DNA of 64,000 nucleotides from a virus. Below, piece after piece: positions 15,478 to 22,946 of this stretch (positions within the stretch are counted from its first letter, which is position 1; every line of letters begins with the position of its first letter). The notes beneath the pieces were generated by a model that was not told where the DNA came from, searched no databases, and saw only the letters and a list, made by a program, of their open reading frames with translations. The DNA is taken from the IMG/VR virus record IMGVR_UViG_3300031963_000080, positions 1-64,000 of that record; one strand, written 5' to 3'. A program made the translations under genes and the position numbers.

Positions 15478-16646
15478 AATTCTCCCAAAATAATTTCCAG
15501 TAAATCCATGTCTCTATTAGAGACAAATTGATTATTTCCGATGTAGATCCCATTTTCATGGATGATATCTACATTTAAATTTTCAGTCTTTCCACTGATG
15601 GAATAATTTTTAAGATAAGGTTGTCTCAAAAGATTTCCACCAACCACAGGTCTATATTCAATTTTATACTTATCCAACAATGAAATAAGTTTAGATTTAA
15701 TTTCTTTTGTTCTACAAATAAAAGGAAAGCAGAAACAACTGTTTCCTTCATTATACACCACTGGGTAAAAATTGTCTTTATTTTTTGGAGCAGACATAAT
15801 TTCTACAAACCTAGTATATGTCTTGTCTCTATTTTCGATGAACTTATCCAATCTTTTGAGTTGAGATAATCCTAACACTGCACCAAACTCAGTGTTCCTA
15901 AAGTTATATCCATCACTTACAAATAGAAAAGATTTTTCTATTTCTAGATTTTGATTCTGATAGTACTTAAACTGGTCGGATACTCTAGCAAGTCCATGAG
16001 ACCTTTTCATTTTCATCAAGTCATATAATTCCCAACTATCTGTAGAAATCATACCACCCTCTACGGTTGACATATGATGCCCAAAGTAAAAACTAAAGGT
16101 GGCACCAAGACTATTTTTACCTATCTTATTTTCACTCTTATCAAGACATCCATGAGATTCGCAAACATCATCAATAAACAAAGCATTAGGGAATATTTTA
16201 CGATACTCTTCAATTTCAGCAGGAATTCCCAATAGATGAGTCACAAATACCATTTTAATGTCTTGATGCAACTCAGAAATAATTTTTAAGTTGTCCAAAT
16301 CAAAACTATAATTTTCAAGATTTACATCACAAAAAATTGGAGTAAGTCCCAATTGAATGATTGGATTAATATTTGTAACCCAAGTGCAAGATGGGACTAA
16401 TACTTTATCACCTTTTTCTAATCCATACTTTTCTATGATAGAAGAAACTAACAAAAAGTTTGCCGTGCTTCCAGAAGTTACAAATAAAGAATACTTACAT
16501 CCTAACCATTTTGACCACTCTTTCTCAAACCTCTCAACATTTTCTCCCTGAGTAAACTTATCGGAAGTTAAAACGAACTTAGCAAGTTGAACTCTATCCC
16601 ATAAAGAGATGGAGTTTTTCATAAGAGGCCACTTATAGTCTGACAT
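15474..16646 (-). CDS. ColD-like PLP enzyme: GDP-4-keto-6-deoxymannose 3-dehydratase
   Basis: 390 aa, full length for the DegT/DnrJ/EryC1 aspartate-aminotransferase fold. FVTSGSTANFLLVSS binds PLP phosphate and LFIDDVCESHGC carries the PLP-stacking region. At the usual Schiff-base Lys the sequence is SFYFGHHMSTVEGG, so a His stands in the Lys position. That replacement is the known hallmark of ColD, which removes the 3-hydroxyl of GDP-4-keto-6-deoxymannose on the way to GDP-colitose. The substrate would come from the Gmd encoded next door. A transaminase role is unlikely without Lys. Confidence 0.83.
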   Translation of the reverse strand: MSDYKWPLMKNSISLWDRVQLAKFVLTSDKFTQGENVERFEKEWSKWLGCKYSLFVTSGSTANFLLVSSIIEKYGLEKGDKVLVPSCTWVTNINPIIQLGLTPIFCDVNLENYSFDLDNLKIISELHQDIKMVFVTHLLGIPAEIEEYRKIFPNALFIDDVCESHGCLDKSENKIGKNSLGATFSFYFGHHMSTVEGGMISTDSWELYDLMKMKRSHGLARVSDQFKYYQNQNLEIEKSFLFVSDGYNFRNTEFGAVLGLSQLKRLDKFIENRDKTYTRFVEIMSAPKNKDNFYPVVYNEGNSCFCFPFICRTKEIKSKLISLLDKYKIEYRPVVGGNLLRQPYLKNYSISGKTENLNVDIIHENGIYIGNNQFVSNRDMDLLEIILGEL

Positions 16647-17577
16647 AGTTACTCCTATTTTTTAGGAACCAATCAATAGTAATTTTCAGACCATCTTCAA
16701 GAGAAGTTTTTGCTTTCCATCCCAAAGAACTCATCTTTGAAGTATCAAGTGCTCTGCGTGGAGTGCCATTTGGTTTACTAGTATCCCAAATTAACTTACC
16801 ATCATATCCAACAAGATTAGAAACAACCTCAGAAAGTTCTTTGATGCTTACTTCTCTTTCAGGACCAATATTAATAATTTCTGGATCTTCGTAGTTATTC
16901 ATCAGAAAAACAAGGCCATCTGCAAGATCATCAGAGAAAAGAAATTCTCTAGTTGGGCTACCATCACCAAAACAAACTACACTTTCAACTCCAGAATCTT
17001 TTGCGGAAACAAACTTATTAATAAAACTTGGGATTACATGACACTGCTCAAGGATAAAATTATCATTAATCCCATAAAGATTATTAGGCATTACTGATAC
17101 AGTCGGAAATCCATACTGCTCAGTGTATTTTTTACACATCATGTATCCAGCAATTTTTGCCAGAGAATAAGAAATATTTGTTTCTTCAAGTGGTCCAGTC
17201 ATCAAATACTCTTCTTTGATTGGCACTGGAGCATGTTTTGGATAGATACAAGCAGATCCTAAGAAGAGCAACTTCTTACATCCATTACGATACGCTGCAT
17301 CAATTACATTTGTTTGAATCTGCAAATTTTCACGAATAAAATCAGCGGGAATTGCTTTATTGTATCCAATGCCCCCTACTTTTGCTGCGCCAAGAAAAAC
17401 ATACTCAGGTCTTTCCTCAGCAAAAAATTCATTAACATCTTTCTGAATTCTTAGATCTAATTGTGCTCTGGAGCGAGACAAAAGATTAGTATATCCATTA
17501 GATGTCAGATGTCTAGAAATTGCAGAACCAACAAGTCCCCTATGCCCTGCAATAAAAATCTTAGATTCAAAGTTCAT
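16633..17577 (-). CDS. fcl: GDP-L-fucose synthase / ColC-like epimerase-reductase
   Basis: 314 aa from the ATG at 17577, overlapping the end of gmd by 11 bp; an ATG 6 codons upstream lies deeper in gmd. Short-chain dehydrogenase of the extended type: [13 protein letters not shown] (NADPH loop), [15 protein letters not shown], catalytic [11 protein letters not shown] (YxxxK), VMPNNLYG. It converts GDP-4-keto-6-deoxymannose to GDP-fucose; homologous ColC acts on the 3-deoxy analogue. With a ColD neighbour either product is possible. Confidence 0.92.
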   Translation of the reverse strand: MNFESKIFIAGHRGLVGSAISRHLTSNGYTNLLSRSRAQLDLRIQKDVNEFFAEERPEYVFLGAAKVGGIGYNKAIPADFIRENLQIQTNVIDAAYRNGCKKLLFLGSACIYPKHAPVPIKEEYLMTGPLEETNISYSLAKIAGYMMCKKYTEQYGFPTVSVMPNNLYGINDNFILEQCHVIPSFINKFVSAKDSGVESVVCFGDGSPTREFLFSDDLADGLVFLMNNYEDPEIINIGPEREVSIKELSEVVSNLVGYDGKLIWDTSKPNGTPRRALDTSKMSSLGWKAKTSLEDGLKITIDWFLKNRSNYVRL

Positions 17578-18568
17578 TTTTACACATGTCCTCAACTAGT
17601 TCATCAAAAGAAATTTTTGGTTCCCAACCAAGTTTTTGTTTAGCTTTTGTGGCATCACCCAAAAGAGTTTCCACTTCTGCAGGTCGAAAATATTTAGGAT
17701 TGACTGCAATGACTTGGTTACCACTAATTGTATCATATCCAACTTCTTCTAGACCTTCTCCCATCCATGCAATTTTCATCCCAAAATAAGGTGCTGATTT
17801 TTCTACAAATTCCCTAACAGAATATTGTTCGCCGGTTGCAATCACATAATCATCAGGTTCGTTTTGTTGTAACATCATCCACATTGCTCTCACAAAGTCA
17901 GCGGCATGTCCCCAATCTCGTTTTGAGTTTAAATTCCCGAGATATAGTATATCTTGTTTTCCAGTTGAAATGCGTGATAATCCGCGAGTGATTTTTCTTG
18001 TGACAAAAGTTTCTCCTCTTCTAGGGGATTCGTGATTGAAAAGAATTCCAGAACTTGCATGTAGTCCATATGATTCTCTGTAATTTTTGACGATCCAATA
18101 TCCATAAAGTTTTGCTACTCCATAAGGCGAACGAGGATAAAAAGGTGTAGTTTCTCTCTGTGGTATCTCTTGTACCAAACCATAAAGTTCGGATGTAGAT
18201 GCCTGATAAATTTTAGTTTTCTTCTCCATGCCCAAAAGACGCACTGCTTCTAGAATGCGGAGTGTTCCCAAGGCATCGACTTGTCCAGTGTATTCTGGCG
18301 TCTCAAAAGAAACTTTTACATGGCTTTGAGCACCAAGATTATAAATTTCATCTGGTTGAACTTTTTGTATAATACTAATAAGATTAGTAGAATCAGTTAA
18401 ATCTCCATAATGAAGATTAATAGAATCATAGATGTGATCGATGCGAGCAGTATTAATAAGAGATGATCGTCGAATTATACCATGTACTTCATAACCTTTT
18501 TCTAATAATAGTTCGGCAAGATATGATCCATCTTGGCCCGACGCTCCAGAAATTAAAGCTTTTTTCAC
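17567..18568 (-). CDS. gmd: GDP-mannose 4,6-dehydratase
   Basis: 333 aa, full length. Rossmann loop [29 protein letters not shown], catalytic QASTSELYG and [11 protein letters not shown] (Thr/Ser-Tyr-Lys), and [17 protein letters not shown], all characteristic of Gmd. Product GDP-4-keto-6-deoxymannose is the branch point for Fcl and ColD. Starts 3 bp after the isomerase gene. Confidence 0.97.
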   Translation of the reverse strand: MKKALISGASGQDGSYLAELLLEKGYEVHGIIRRSSLINTARIDHIYDSINLHYGDLTDSTNLISIIQKVQPDEIYNLGAQSHVKVSFETPEYTGQVDALGTLRILEAVRLLGMEKKTKIYQASTSELYGLVQEIPQRETTPFYPRSPYGVAKLYGYWIVKNYRESYGLHASSGILFNHESPRRGETFVTRKITRGLSRISTGKQDILYLGNLNSKRDWGHAADFVRAMWMMLQQNEPDDYVIATGEQYSVREFVEKSAPYFGMKIAWMGEGLEEVGYDTISGNQVIAVNPKYFRPAEVETLLGDATKAKQKLGWEPKISFDELVEDMCKNEL

Positions 18569-18571
18569 AGA

Positions 18572-18913
18572 TCAAATCCTCCCATAAGAATCTTCAATTC
18601 TAACAATGTCTTCTTCAATGCATTTTTCTCCAAGTTGAACTTCTATAATTATTATACCATTATTCCCTCCAGTAATACGATGTTTGGATAAAATTGGAAC
18701 AAAAATATAATCTCCAACTTTTACATTTGTAGTTTCTTCATTTAATTCCAATTTGCCACTACCGCATACCACAACCCAATGTTCATCTCTTTGTTTATGA
18801 TATTGTAAGGATATTTTTTGAGTCGGCTGAATATATAGCCTCTTAACTTTATATCCATCGTCATCTTTTAGATTTTCATGCCAACCCCAAGGTTTATGTA
18901 TTCTTTCTATCAT
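18572..18913 (-). CDS. Stand-alone mannose-6-phosphate isomerase type II cupin domain
   Basis: 113 aa from the ATG at 18913, ATGA-coupled to the preceding gene. Matches the C-terminal cupin of AlgA/ManC-type bifunctional enzymes: KPWGWHENL, YKVKRLYIQPTQKISLQYH, EHWVVVCGSGKL, EVQLGEKCIEEDIVRIEDSYGR. It would supply mannose 6-phosphate from fructose 6-phosphate. Phosphomannomutase and guanylyltransferase are not in the window and presumably come from the host. Confidence 0.9.
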   Translation of the reverse strand: MIERIHKPWGWHENLKDDDGYKVKRLYIQPTQKISLQYHKQRDEHWVVVCGSGKLELNEETTNVKVGDYIFVPILSKHRITGGNNGIIIIEVQLGEKCIEEDIVRIEDSYGRI

Positions 18914-19734
18914 ACTGCACAATTTGTAAAATCGACTTGTCCATTTCGAGTTGCCCAGATTGGATACTCTTTTCCATAATTATTCCAAATCCTAGCTTGT
19001 TCTGGTCCAACTGGAACTCCACTCATCCCAGCAGCATTCCAAATAGTTTCATAAGTATCATCCTCATGGAAAGTAAAATCATGTTCTTCAGACTTAATTT
19101 TCAATAAAAGGGAGAGGATCGATTGATCGTGTCTATGTTCTCTGAAAATCTCATTATTTGTCAATTTCGATGGACTATCATCTAGATATCTCCCATCATC
19201 TTTGACACAAATCGACATCCATTTTTCAACTAAATCTCGAACCATTTGAGTATTTTTCAAAAAGAAAATCCCAGAAATTATTTGTTTTGTCATAAAATGT
19301 CCATCGTCATCTCCCATAATATGACAATAAGTATCCATTTTTGTCCATTGAATTTCGGGTAAATCCAAAGTAAAAAACACTCCTTCAGTATCAATGCATT
19401 CATCATAATACTGATTCAATTTCACCAATCCATTTTTATTCAATTCACAACCAGAATCAACATACAATAGAATATCATTTTCTGGGATACTTTTTAGAGC
19501 CTCCAAAACAAAATAGGGTTTACATGCATAATAGCCATAGTATCTCTGGTTCAATCCAGAACGAAGAGACATCATTGGTTTTATATGGTTGTCCCAAAAA
19601 GAGTTGTTCTCTAAGTCATCCTCCCCATATTCAAGTATTGACTTAAATATTCCAAAATTTTTTGCTTGGTTTTCAATTCTCTTCTTTCCTATAGAAAAAT
19701 TATTATCCCCAAAATAAGTTAAGTGCAAATTCAT
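18910..19734 (-). CDS. GT-A-like glycosyltransferase heading the biosynthesis operon
   Basis: 274 aa. Contains LLYVDSGCEL (a DxG/DxD-like acidic motif near residue 93) and HRHDQSILSLLLK near residue 200, as in galactosyltransferase-like GT-A proteins. First gene behind the promoter at 19761-19790. Family assignment tentative, specificity unknown. Confidence 0.65.
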   Translation of the reverse strand: MNLHLTYFGDNNFSIGKKRIENQAKNFGIFKSILEYGEDDLENNSFWDNHIKPMMSLRSGLNQRYYGYYACKPYFVLEALKSIPENDILLYVDSGCELNKNGLVKLNQYYDECIDTEGVFFTLDLPEIQWTKMDTYCHIMGDDDGHFMTKQIISGIFFLKNTQMVRDLVEKWMSICVKDDGRYLDDSPSKLTNNEIFREHRHDQSILSLLLKIKSEEHDFTFHEDDTYETIWNAAGMSGVPVGPEQARIWNNYGKEYPIWATRNGQVDFTNCAV

Positions 19735-19760
19735 ATGGCAGTAATCACCGATTCATACGC

Positions 19761-19790
19761 ATTATACCAAAAAAGAGGAGTTGTTGTCAA
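19761..19790 (-). promoter_or_regulatory. Promoter of the sugar operon, fused to a terminator
   Basis: TTGACA (19790-19785), 18-bp spacer, TATAAT (19766-19761). The -35 box spans the loop and 5' arm of the terminator hairpin and the terminator T-tract is its spacer. Drives genes from 19734 down to 12975. Confidence 0.88.
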
Positions 19791-19796
19791 CTCCTC
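19769..19796 (-). terminator. Terminator of the 20.4-19.8 kb small operon
   Basis: GAGGAGTTG pairs with CAACTCCTC (loop of 4) followed by six T on the minus strand, directly after the stop codon of the 45-residue gene. Confidence 0.9.
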
Positions 19797-19798
19797 CA

Positions 19799-19936
19799 TC
19801 AGGTCTGCCATGCACGCCACCAATTCTTTAACTGGAAATTGGAAACCAGGCGGGAGTAACCTCCACATCCGCACCAGTCGTCATATTTAATGTCCATACG
19901 ACGAGGACAATTTTGGGTCACAATTGGCTCCACCAC
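19799..19936 (-). CDS. Small Cys/Trp-rich protein, 45 aa
   Basis: Starts with GTG right after the previous TAA (TAAGTG), so it is probably coupled; GTG codons at 19933 and 19921 and an ATG at 19897 are alternatives. The product has NCPRRMDIKYDDWCGCGG, three Cys in a pattern that could bind zinc, then NFQLKNWWRAWQT. No family recognised. Ends at a terminator. Confidence 0.5.
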   Translation of the reverse strand: MVEPIVTQNCPRRMDIKYDDWCGCGGYSRLVSNFQLKNWWRAWQT

Positions 19937-20170
19937 TTAGTTTTGAGAAACTAAGAAAAGTTGTGCTAATTTACTCAATTCGATCATACTAAAGAAAACG
20001 CATAATAACAACATATCCCATAATCTAAATTTAATCACAAAAGGAACAATAAGTAGTCCCCCAATAAACTTCAATAATAGACCACTTTTGAAATCCCCCC
20101 ATAACATAATTTGATAACCAATAATGAGAAAAAGATTTCCAAGGTACCTAAGAACACTAGTTTTAGACAT
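19937..20170 (-). CDS. Small integral membrane protein, 77 aa
   Basis: Three hydrophobic stretches (about residues 8-24, 29-46 and 50-73) with few charges. A GGAG lies upstream of the ATG. Unknown family; probably in the inner or thylakoid membrane. Confidence 0.55.
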   Translation of the reverse strand: MSKTSVLRYLGNLFLIIGYQIMLWGDFKSGLLLKFIGGLLIVPFVIKFRLWDMLLLCVFFSMIELSKLAQLFLVSQN

Positions 20171-20221
20171 AAGGGAAGCACTCCGACCAGGGCAAGTTTT
20201 AAGTCATTCCGAGACTATTTA

Positions 20222-20446
20222 CTATGCAGGAACATCGACTTGAAGATCTTCACAAAGAAGGCTCAAAATTAACTCATAATCAGCTTCCGATTCCTGATAA
20301 AACTGAATTCCTTGCTCTTCATAAAATTTTTTAACCTTTTTGAAGAGTTTTGGTTGATCATATTCTAGATCAATTTCTCGGTTTGCGGCACGAGTAAGAG
20401 TATAAATTGATTTGCGAAACTTTGAATTGAAAGGATGATTAGACAT
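20222..20446 (-). CDS. Small hypothetical protein, 74 aa
   Basis: Start placed at the ATG at 20446 because a consensus promoter covers 20469-20497, inside the longer reading frame. Helical and charged with alternating basic N-terminus and acidic C-terminus (EADYELILSLLCEDLQ). No domain recognised. Confidence 0.6.
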   Translation of the reverse strand: MSNHPFNSKFRKSIYTLTRAANREIDLEYDQPKLFKKVKKFYEEQGIQFYQESEADYELILSLLCEDLQVDVPA

Positions 20447-20468
20447 TGGTTGAATTTGATTCGTTCCT

Positions 20469-20497
20469 ATTATAAGAGAGAATTGGTGAGATGTCAA
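20469..20497 (-). promoter_or_regulatory. Consensus promoter
   Basis: TTGACA (20497-20492), 17-bp spacer, TATAAT (20474-20469), about 15 bp before the predicted RNA reaches the ATG at 20446. Both boxes are perfect matches. Confidence 0.92.
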
Positions 20498-20520
20498 GGG
20501 GCACCAAGAATAAAATTTTC

Positions 20521-21099
20521 TTATCTAAGTTTTGGGCCACGCATCCAAGTAACTAACGATAATCTAGTCCCACTTAATACCTTTGAAACTCTATGTGGAA
20601 GCCTAGAATCGAAAATCGTTATAGATCCTTTAGTTCTAGAAATTGAAGTAATGTTTGCATGATAATCAATTAATTGCAATTCTCCGCCATCATATTCGGA
20701 TTCATCTGAAATGAGTAGAGAAGCAGACAATTTTCTAGTATATGCTGAGTCATCTAGACCATAATCACAATGCCAATTATAGTGCCCATTTTGATCATAT
20801 TTACTAACTTGTATTGACTCTATTCCCGCCAAATCATATTCCCAACATTCTCTATTAGCTTTTTCGAAATAATGACGGAACATGGAGCATATCCAATGAT
20901 CGTCCTGTAGCCAGTATATAGTGGAATCTCTGATATTTTTCAAATTGGGGGAATCTTCTTCTTCGTTTGCTGTGGTGCCAACCAAAAAAGAATCTGGGTC
21001 AATGATTTTTATTTCTTTTATCATCATGTCAATCAATTCCGATGGTATTACCTCCGAATAATAAACATAAGATGATGCTTCTTTGTCGTAATATGTCAT
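20521..21099 (-). CDS. 2-oxoglutarate/Fe(II)-dependent oxygenase
   Basis: 192 aa, one complete P4H-type jelly-roll domain. Iron ligands: HCD in NWHCDYG (about residue 110) and the distal His in LPHRVSKV. The 2OG-binding Arg follows in GTRLSLVTW. Substrate unknown: protein prolyl groups, nucleobases or sugars are possible. Such genes are frequent in cyanophages. Confidence 0.88.
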   Translation of the reverse strand: MTYYDKEASSYVYYSEVIPSELIDMMIKEIKIIDPDSFLVGTTANEEEDSPNLKNIRDSTIYWLQDDHWICSMFRHYFEKANRECWEYDLAGIESIQVSKYDQNGHYNWHCDYGLDDSAYTRKLSASLLISDESEYDGGELQLIDYHANITSISRTKGSITIFDSRLPHRVSKVLSGTRLSLVTWMRGPKLR

Positions 21100-21115
21100 A
21101 AAAATATATTAAATA

Positions 21116-21328
21116 TCAGCTTCCTTCTTCATGATCGGTATGAATTCTGATAAGATCGTCATCAGAACAAGTTCCACCAAATACTTCTACCATTTCATTA
21201 TATGGAACCATAATTGCATTTCCATGCTCACTTGTTATAATTAATGATTCACCATTTTCTACTCTTTCCATCAAATAGTCAAAATCAGATTGAAATTCTT
21301 CTACTGTAAATGATTGAAGTTCTGCCAT
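21116..21328 (-). CDS. Stand-alone Phd/YefM-family antitoxin-like protein
   Basis: 70 aa from the ATG at 21328. FTVEEFQSDFDYLMERVENGESLIITSEHGNAIMVPYNEM is the compact YefM/Phd fold: a helix pair then a beta strand pair that dimerises and binds operator DNA. No RelE/YoeB-type toxin gene lies beside it, so it is not a complete toxin-antitoxin pair. A plausible role is to neutralise a host toxin during infection. Lies just downstream of tRNA-Pro. Confidence 0.78.
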   Translation of the reverse strand: MAELQSFTVEEFQSDFDYLMERVENGESLIITSEHGNAIMVPYNEMVEVFGGTCSDDDLIRIHTDHEEGS

Positions 21329-21372
21329 TTTTATGAAATTAAATTTACACAGATTAGGTAACAAATTCCTAA

Positions 21373-21448
21373 TCCGGATACTCAGATTTGAACTGAGATT
21401 ATTCCTGCTCCCAAAGCAGGTGCCATGACCAAGTTAGGCGATATCCGG
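21373..21448 (-). tRNA. tRNA-Pro (anticodon TGG)
   Basis: Cloverleaf: acceptor CCGGATA/TATCCGG, anticodon arm CCTGC-TTTGGGA-GCAGG with TGG at 34-36, T-arm CTCAG-TTCAAAT-CTGAG, discriminator A. 76 nt, CCA not encoded. Reads CCA/CCN codons. Confidence 0.93.
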
Positions 21449-21482
21449 GAATTTAAGCTATTTATTATTTGAGTGTATGACC

Positions 21483-21511
21483 ATAATACCAAAGATAGGA
21501 ACCATTGTCAA
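21483..21511 (-). promoter_or_regulatory. Consensus promoter for tRNA-Pro
   Basis: TTGACA (21511-21506), 17-bp spacer, TATTAT (21488-21483). The RNA would start about 28 bp before the tRNA and could run on into the antitoxin gene. Confidence 0.87.
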
Positions 21512-21561
21512 GAGAAAACAGAGAGTCCCTAAAAATAGACTATTGTTTAATAGTGTTCCAA

Positions 21562-21684
21562 TCAGATGTCCCATTCTTCTTTTTCGTCTTCATAAGTACA
21601 TGGTTCTTCAAAGAGTTCAATCATTTTTTGCTGTAGAACTCTCTGTTGCAATTTTTCTATATCTTCTTCTGTTAATTCAATCAC
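21562..21684 (-). CDS. Small acidic protein, 40 aa
   Basis: GTG at 21684 overlaps the stop of the upstream gene (GTGA). Product is acidic and helical (IELTEEDIEKLQQRVLQQKM ... YEDEKEEWDI). Followed by a weak hairpin (ACTATT/AATAGT). Function unknown. Confidence 0.5.
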   Translation of the reverse strand: MIELTEEDIEKLQQRVLQQKMIELFEEPCTYEDEKEEWDI

Positions 21685-21839
21685 TTATATTTGCCTTCTC
21701 CTCCAAGAAATTTTTCTAGTGGATCTTTTCTTGTTTTTGATATTTCCACGGCTCTTTTATAAAACATATTATCCGTATTACCAGAAGCTTCGAATGTGGC
21801 TTTTATTTTTAACCAATTTTCGTATGTCCGTTGGTCCAT
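21681..21839 (-). CDS. Small hypothetical protein, 52 aa
   Basis: ATG at 21839, TGA at 21681-21683. Contains a short helical domain (YENWLKIKATFEASG ... FYKRAVEISKTRKDPLEKFL) and has GGAGG near its end, which serves the coupled gene downstream. Promoter at 21863-21890. Confidence 0.55.
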   Translation of the reverse strand: MDQRTYENWLKIKATFEASGNTDNMFYKRAVEISKTRKDPLEKFLGGEGKYK

Positions 21840-21862
21840 TAGAATATATCATATTATCACTA

Positions 21863-21890
21863 ATTATAATTGGTAAATTCTCAGTGTCAA
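21863..21890 (-). promoter_or_regulatory. Promoter TTGACA-16-TATAAT
   Basis: TTGACA (21890-21885) and TATAAT (21868-21863) with a 16-bp spacer, upstream of the two coupled small genes. Confidence 0.82.
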
Positions 21891-21907
21891 TCATATGTCA
21901 CGAAATC

Positions 21908-22279
21908 TTAATAACCGTGATTGATAATAGTTTTCGTGTACTTCCTTAAAATCTCTCCGGCTCTAGAATTTGCTTCATTTTCGCATTCACTTCCAGTTTC
22001 TCCGCTCATTTCTTTTCCACTTTGTTTTTGATGATAATGTACAAGTTCATGCGCAAGAGTTCTATAAACATCTAATGGATGTCTTTGTGCAGTCTGAATT
22101 TTAATCTCGTCCGTGCCAAGATTAAAACAACCAAAAGTTTTATTGTCAATTGAGAACTTGGGATCATCTATTACAATAACTTTTGGTAAAGTAGATAACC
22201 CAAGTTCATCCTTGACAAAATTCATAAAATCTTTAACTTGAACCTTTTTTGATTCAGTAAGAAACTCTTTGAATCTCAT
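21908..22279 (-). CDS. Zinc metallopeptidase-like protein with capsid-targeting-like N-terminus
   Basis: 123 aa. Zinc motif HELVHYHQ (HExxH) at about residue 77, followed by SECENEANSRAGEIL, where a downstream Glu could be the third ligand, as in SprT/gluzincin-like peptidases. The N-terminus MRFKEFLTES resembles the T4 internal-protein capsid-targeting peptide, with a gp21-type cleavage site LTE. A late-type promoter lies upstream. Predicted to be packaged in the head and injected (inference). Confidence 0.72.
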   Translation of the reverse strand: MRFKEFLTESKKVQVKDFMNFVKDELGLSTLPKVIVIDDPKFSIDNKTFGCFNLGTDEIKIQTAQRHPLDVYRTLAHELVHYHQKQSGKEMSGETGSECENEANSRAGEILRKYTKTIINHGY

Positions 22280-22291
22280 GAGTTTTTTATG

Positions 22292-22299
22292 TATTTATC
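22292..22299 (-). promoter_or_regulatory. Late promoter-like box GATAAATA
   Basis: One base off the TATAAATA consensus, about 13 bp before the metallopeptidase ATG, within the 3' end of the upstream gene. Confidence 0.5.
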
Positions 22300-22546
22300 T
22301 GACTTCAAAATCTAATCTACGAACCTTTCTTTGTCTTCTGGCCTCCTGCCACATAATGTCTTCATTTGTTAATACTTTTGTTGATTCTTTTTGTGCGGGA
22401 GAATTCAACATGACAATTTTCGATAAATCTACTGCAGATATTTTATCTTCTTTTATTGTTGCCATATTGGGACAACCACAAGACTTCGACTGGCCAGGTC
22501 TTGCCGTCACTTCAGTATTGCACTGTTTGCATCTTATCTTTAACAT
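22295..22546 (-). CDS. Zinc-ribbon protein, 83 aa
   Basis: N-terminal CKQCNTEVTARPGQSKSCGC forms a compact four-Cys zinc ribbon. The rest is helical with a basic C-terminus (QEARRQRKVRRLDFEVR). Probably nucleic-acid or protein binding. Preceded by an exact late promoter. Confidence 0.65.
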   Translation of the reverse strand: MLKIRCKQCNTEVTARPGQSKSCGCPNMATIKEDKISAVDLSKIVMLNSPAQKESTKVLTNEDIMWQEARRQRKVRRLDFEVR

Positions 22547-22576
22547 TTCTATTCATTATGAATATTTGCGTTTGAT

Positions 22577-22584
22577 TATTTATA
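22577..22584 (-). promoter_or_regulatory. Late promoter TATAAATA
   Basis: Exact late-box match about 30 bp upstream of the zinc-ribbon ATG, directly after the tRNA-cluster terminator. Confidence 0.75.
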
Positions 22585-22586
22585 AT

Positions 22587-22612
22587 AAAAAAGCCCACGC
22601 AATGTGAGCTTT
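22587..22612 (-). terminator. Terminator of the tRNA-Gly/Asn transcript
   Basis: AAAGCTCAC pairs with GTGGGCTTT (one G-T wobble, 5-nt loop) followed by T-rich sequence on the minus strand. Confidence 0.8.
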
Positions 22613-22645
22613 TAAAGAATAGATATAAGATTTAACATATTTTAA

Positions 22646-22718
22646 CTCCCCCAGTCCGACTCGAACGAACAACCCCAGAGTTAACAGCTCCGTGCTCTGC
22701 CAATTGAGCTATAGGGGA
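22646..22718 (-). tRNA. tRNA-Asn (anticodon GTT)
   Basis: Acceptor TCCCCTA/TGGGGGA, D-arm GCTC/GAGC, anticodon arm CGGAG-CTGTTAA-CTCTG, T-arm GTTCG-TTCGAGT-CGGAC, discriminator G. 73 nt. No promoter directly upstream; co-transcribed with tRNA-Gly. Confidence 0.95.
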
Positions 22719-22722
22719 ATGT

Positions 22723-22793
22723 AGGAAGTTACTGGACTTACACCAGTTCGAAGGGCATTGTCTGCTTGTCTCGATTCTTTGACTTAACTTCCT
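22723..22793 (-). ncRNA. tRNA-like structured RNA between tRNA-Gly and tRNA-Asn
   Basis: On the minus strand, 8 bp AGGAAGTT/AACTTCCT close the element. The 3' part is a perfect 5-bp stem with a 7-nt loop (ACTGG-TGTAAGT-CCAGT), placed like a T-arm next to the acceptor. A GTC/GAC D-like stem is also possible. The T-loop lacks TTCRA and there is no good anticodon arm, so it is not a working tRNA. A further hairpin GTTAGG/CCTAAC lies just upstream (22804-22822). Could be a decayed tRNA or a stable small RNA such as T4's RNA C/D. Confidence 0.45.
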
Positions 22794-22832
22794 TTGGTCT
22801 TCAGTTAGGATACATACCTAACAAACACCAAA

Positions 22833-22903
22833 AGCGAAATACGGGATTCGAACCCGTGACACCAACTTGGAAGGATGGGATGTTACCACTACACCAATTT
22901 CGC
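22833..22903 (-). tRNA. tRNA-Gly (anticodon TCC)
   Basis: Acceptor GCGAAAT/ATTTCGC, anticodon loop CTTCCAA with TCC, T-arm ACGGG-TTCGAAT-CCCGT. 71 nt. Confidence 0.95.
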
Positions 22904-22912
22904 AATAAAACA

Positions 22913-22941
22913 ATCATACCATATTTATGAATGACTGCCAA
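22913..22941 (-). promoter_or_regulatory. Promoter for tRNA-Gly/Asn
   Basis: TTGGCA (22941-22936), 17-bp spacer, TATGAT (22918-22913), 10 bp before the tRNA. The spacer also contains CATAAATA, a late-like box. Confidence 0.72.
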
Positions 22942-22946
22942 ACTTA

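Noticed and set aside
15474-16646. Perosamine synthase or other sugar aminotransferase
   Set aside because: The PLP-binding Lys position is His, which argues for a dehydratase of ColD type.
22723-22793. Calling the element a functional tRNA
   Set aside because: T-loop lacks TTCRA, no GG in the D-loop and no 5-bp anticodon stem.
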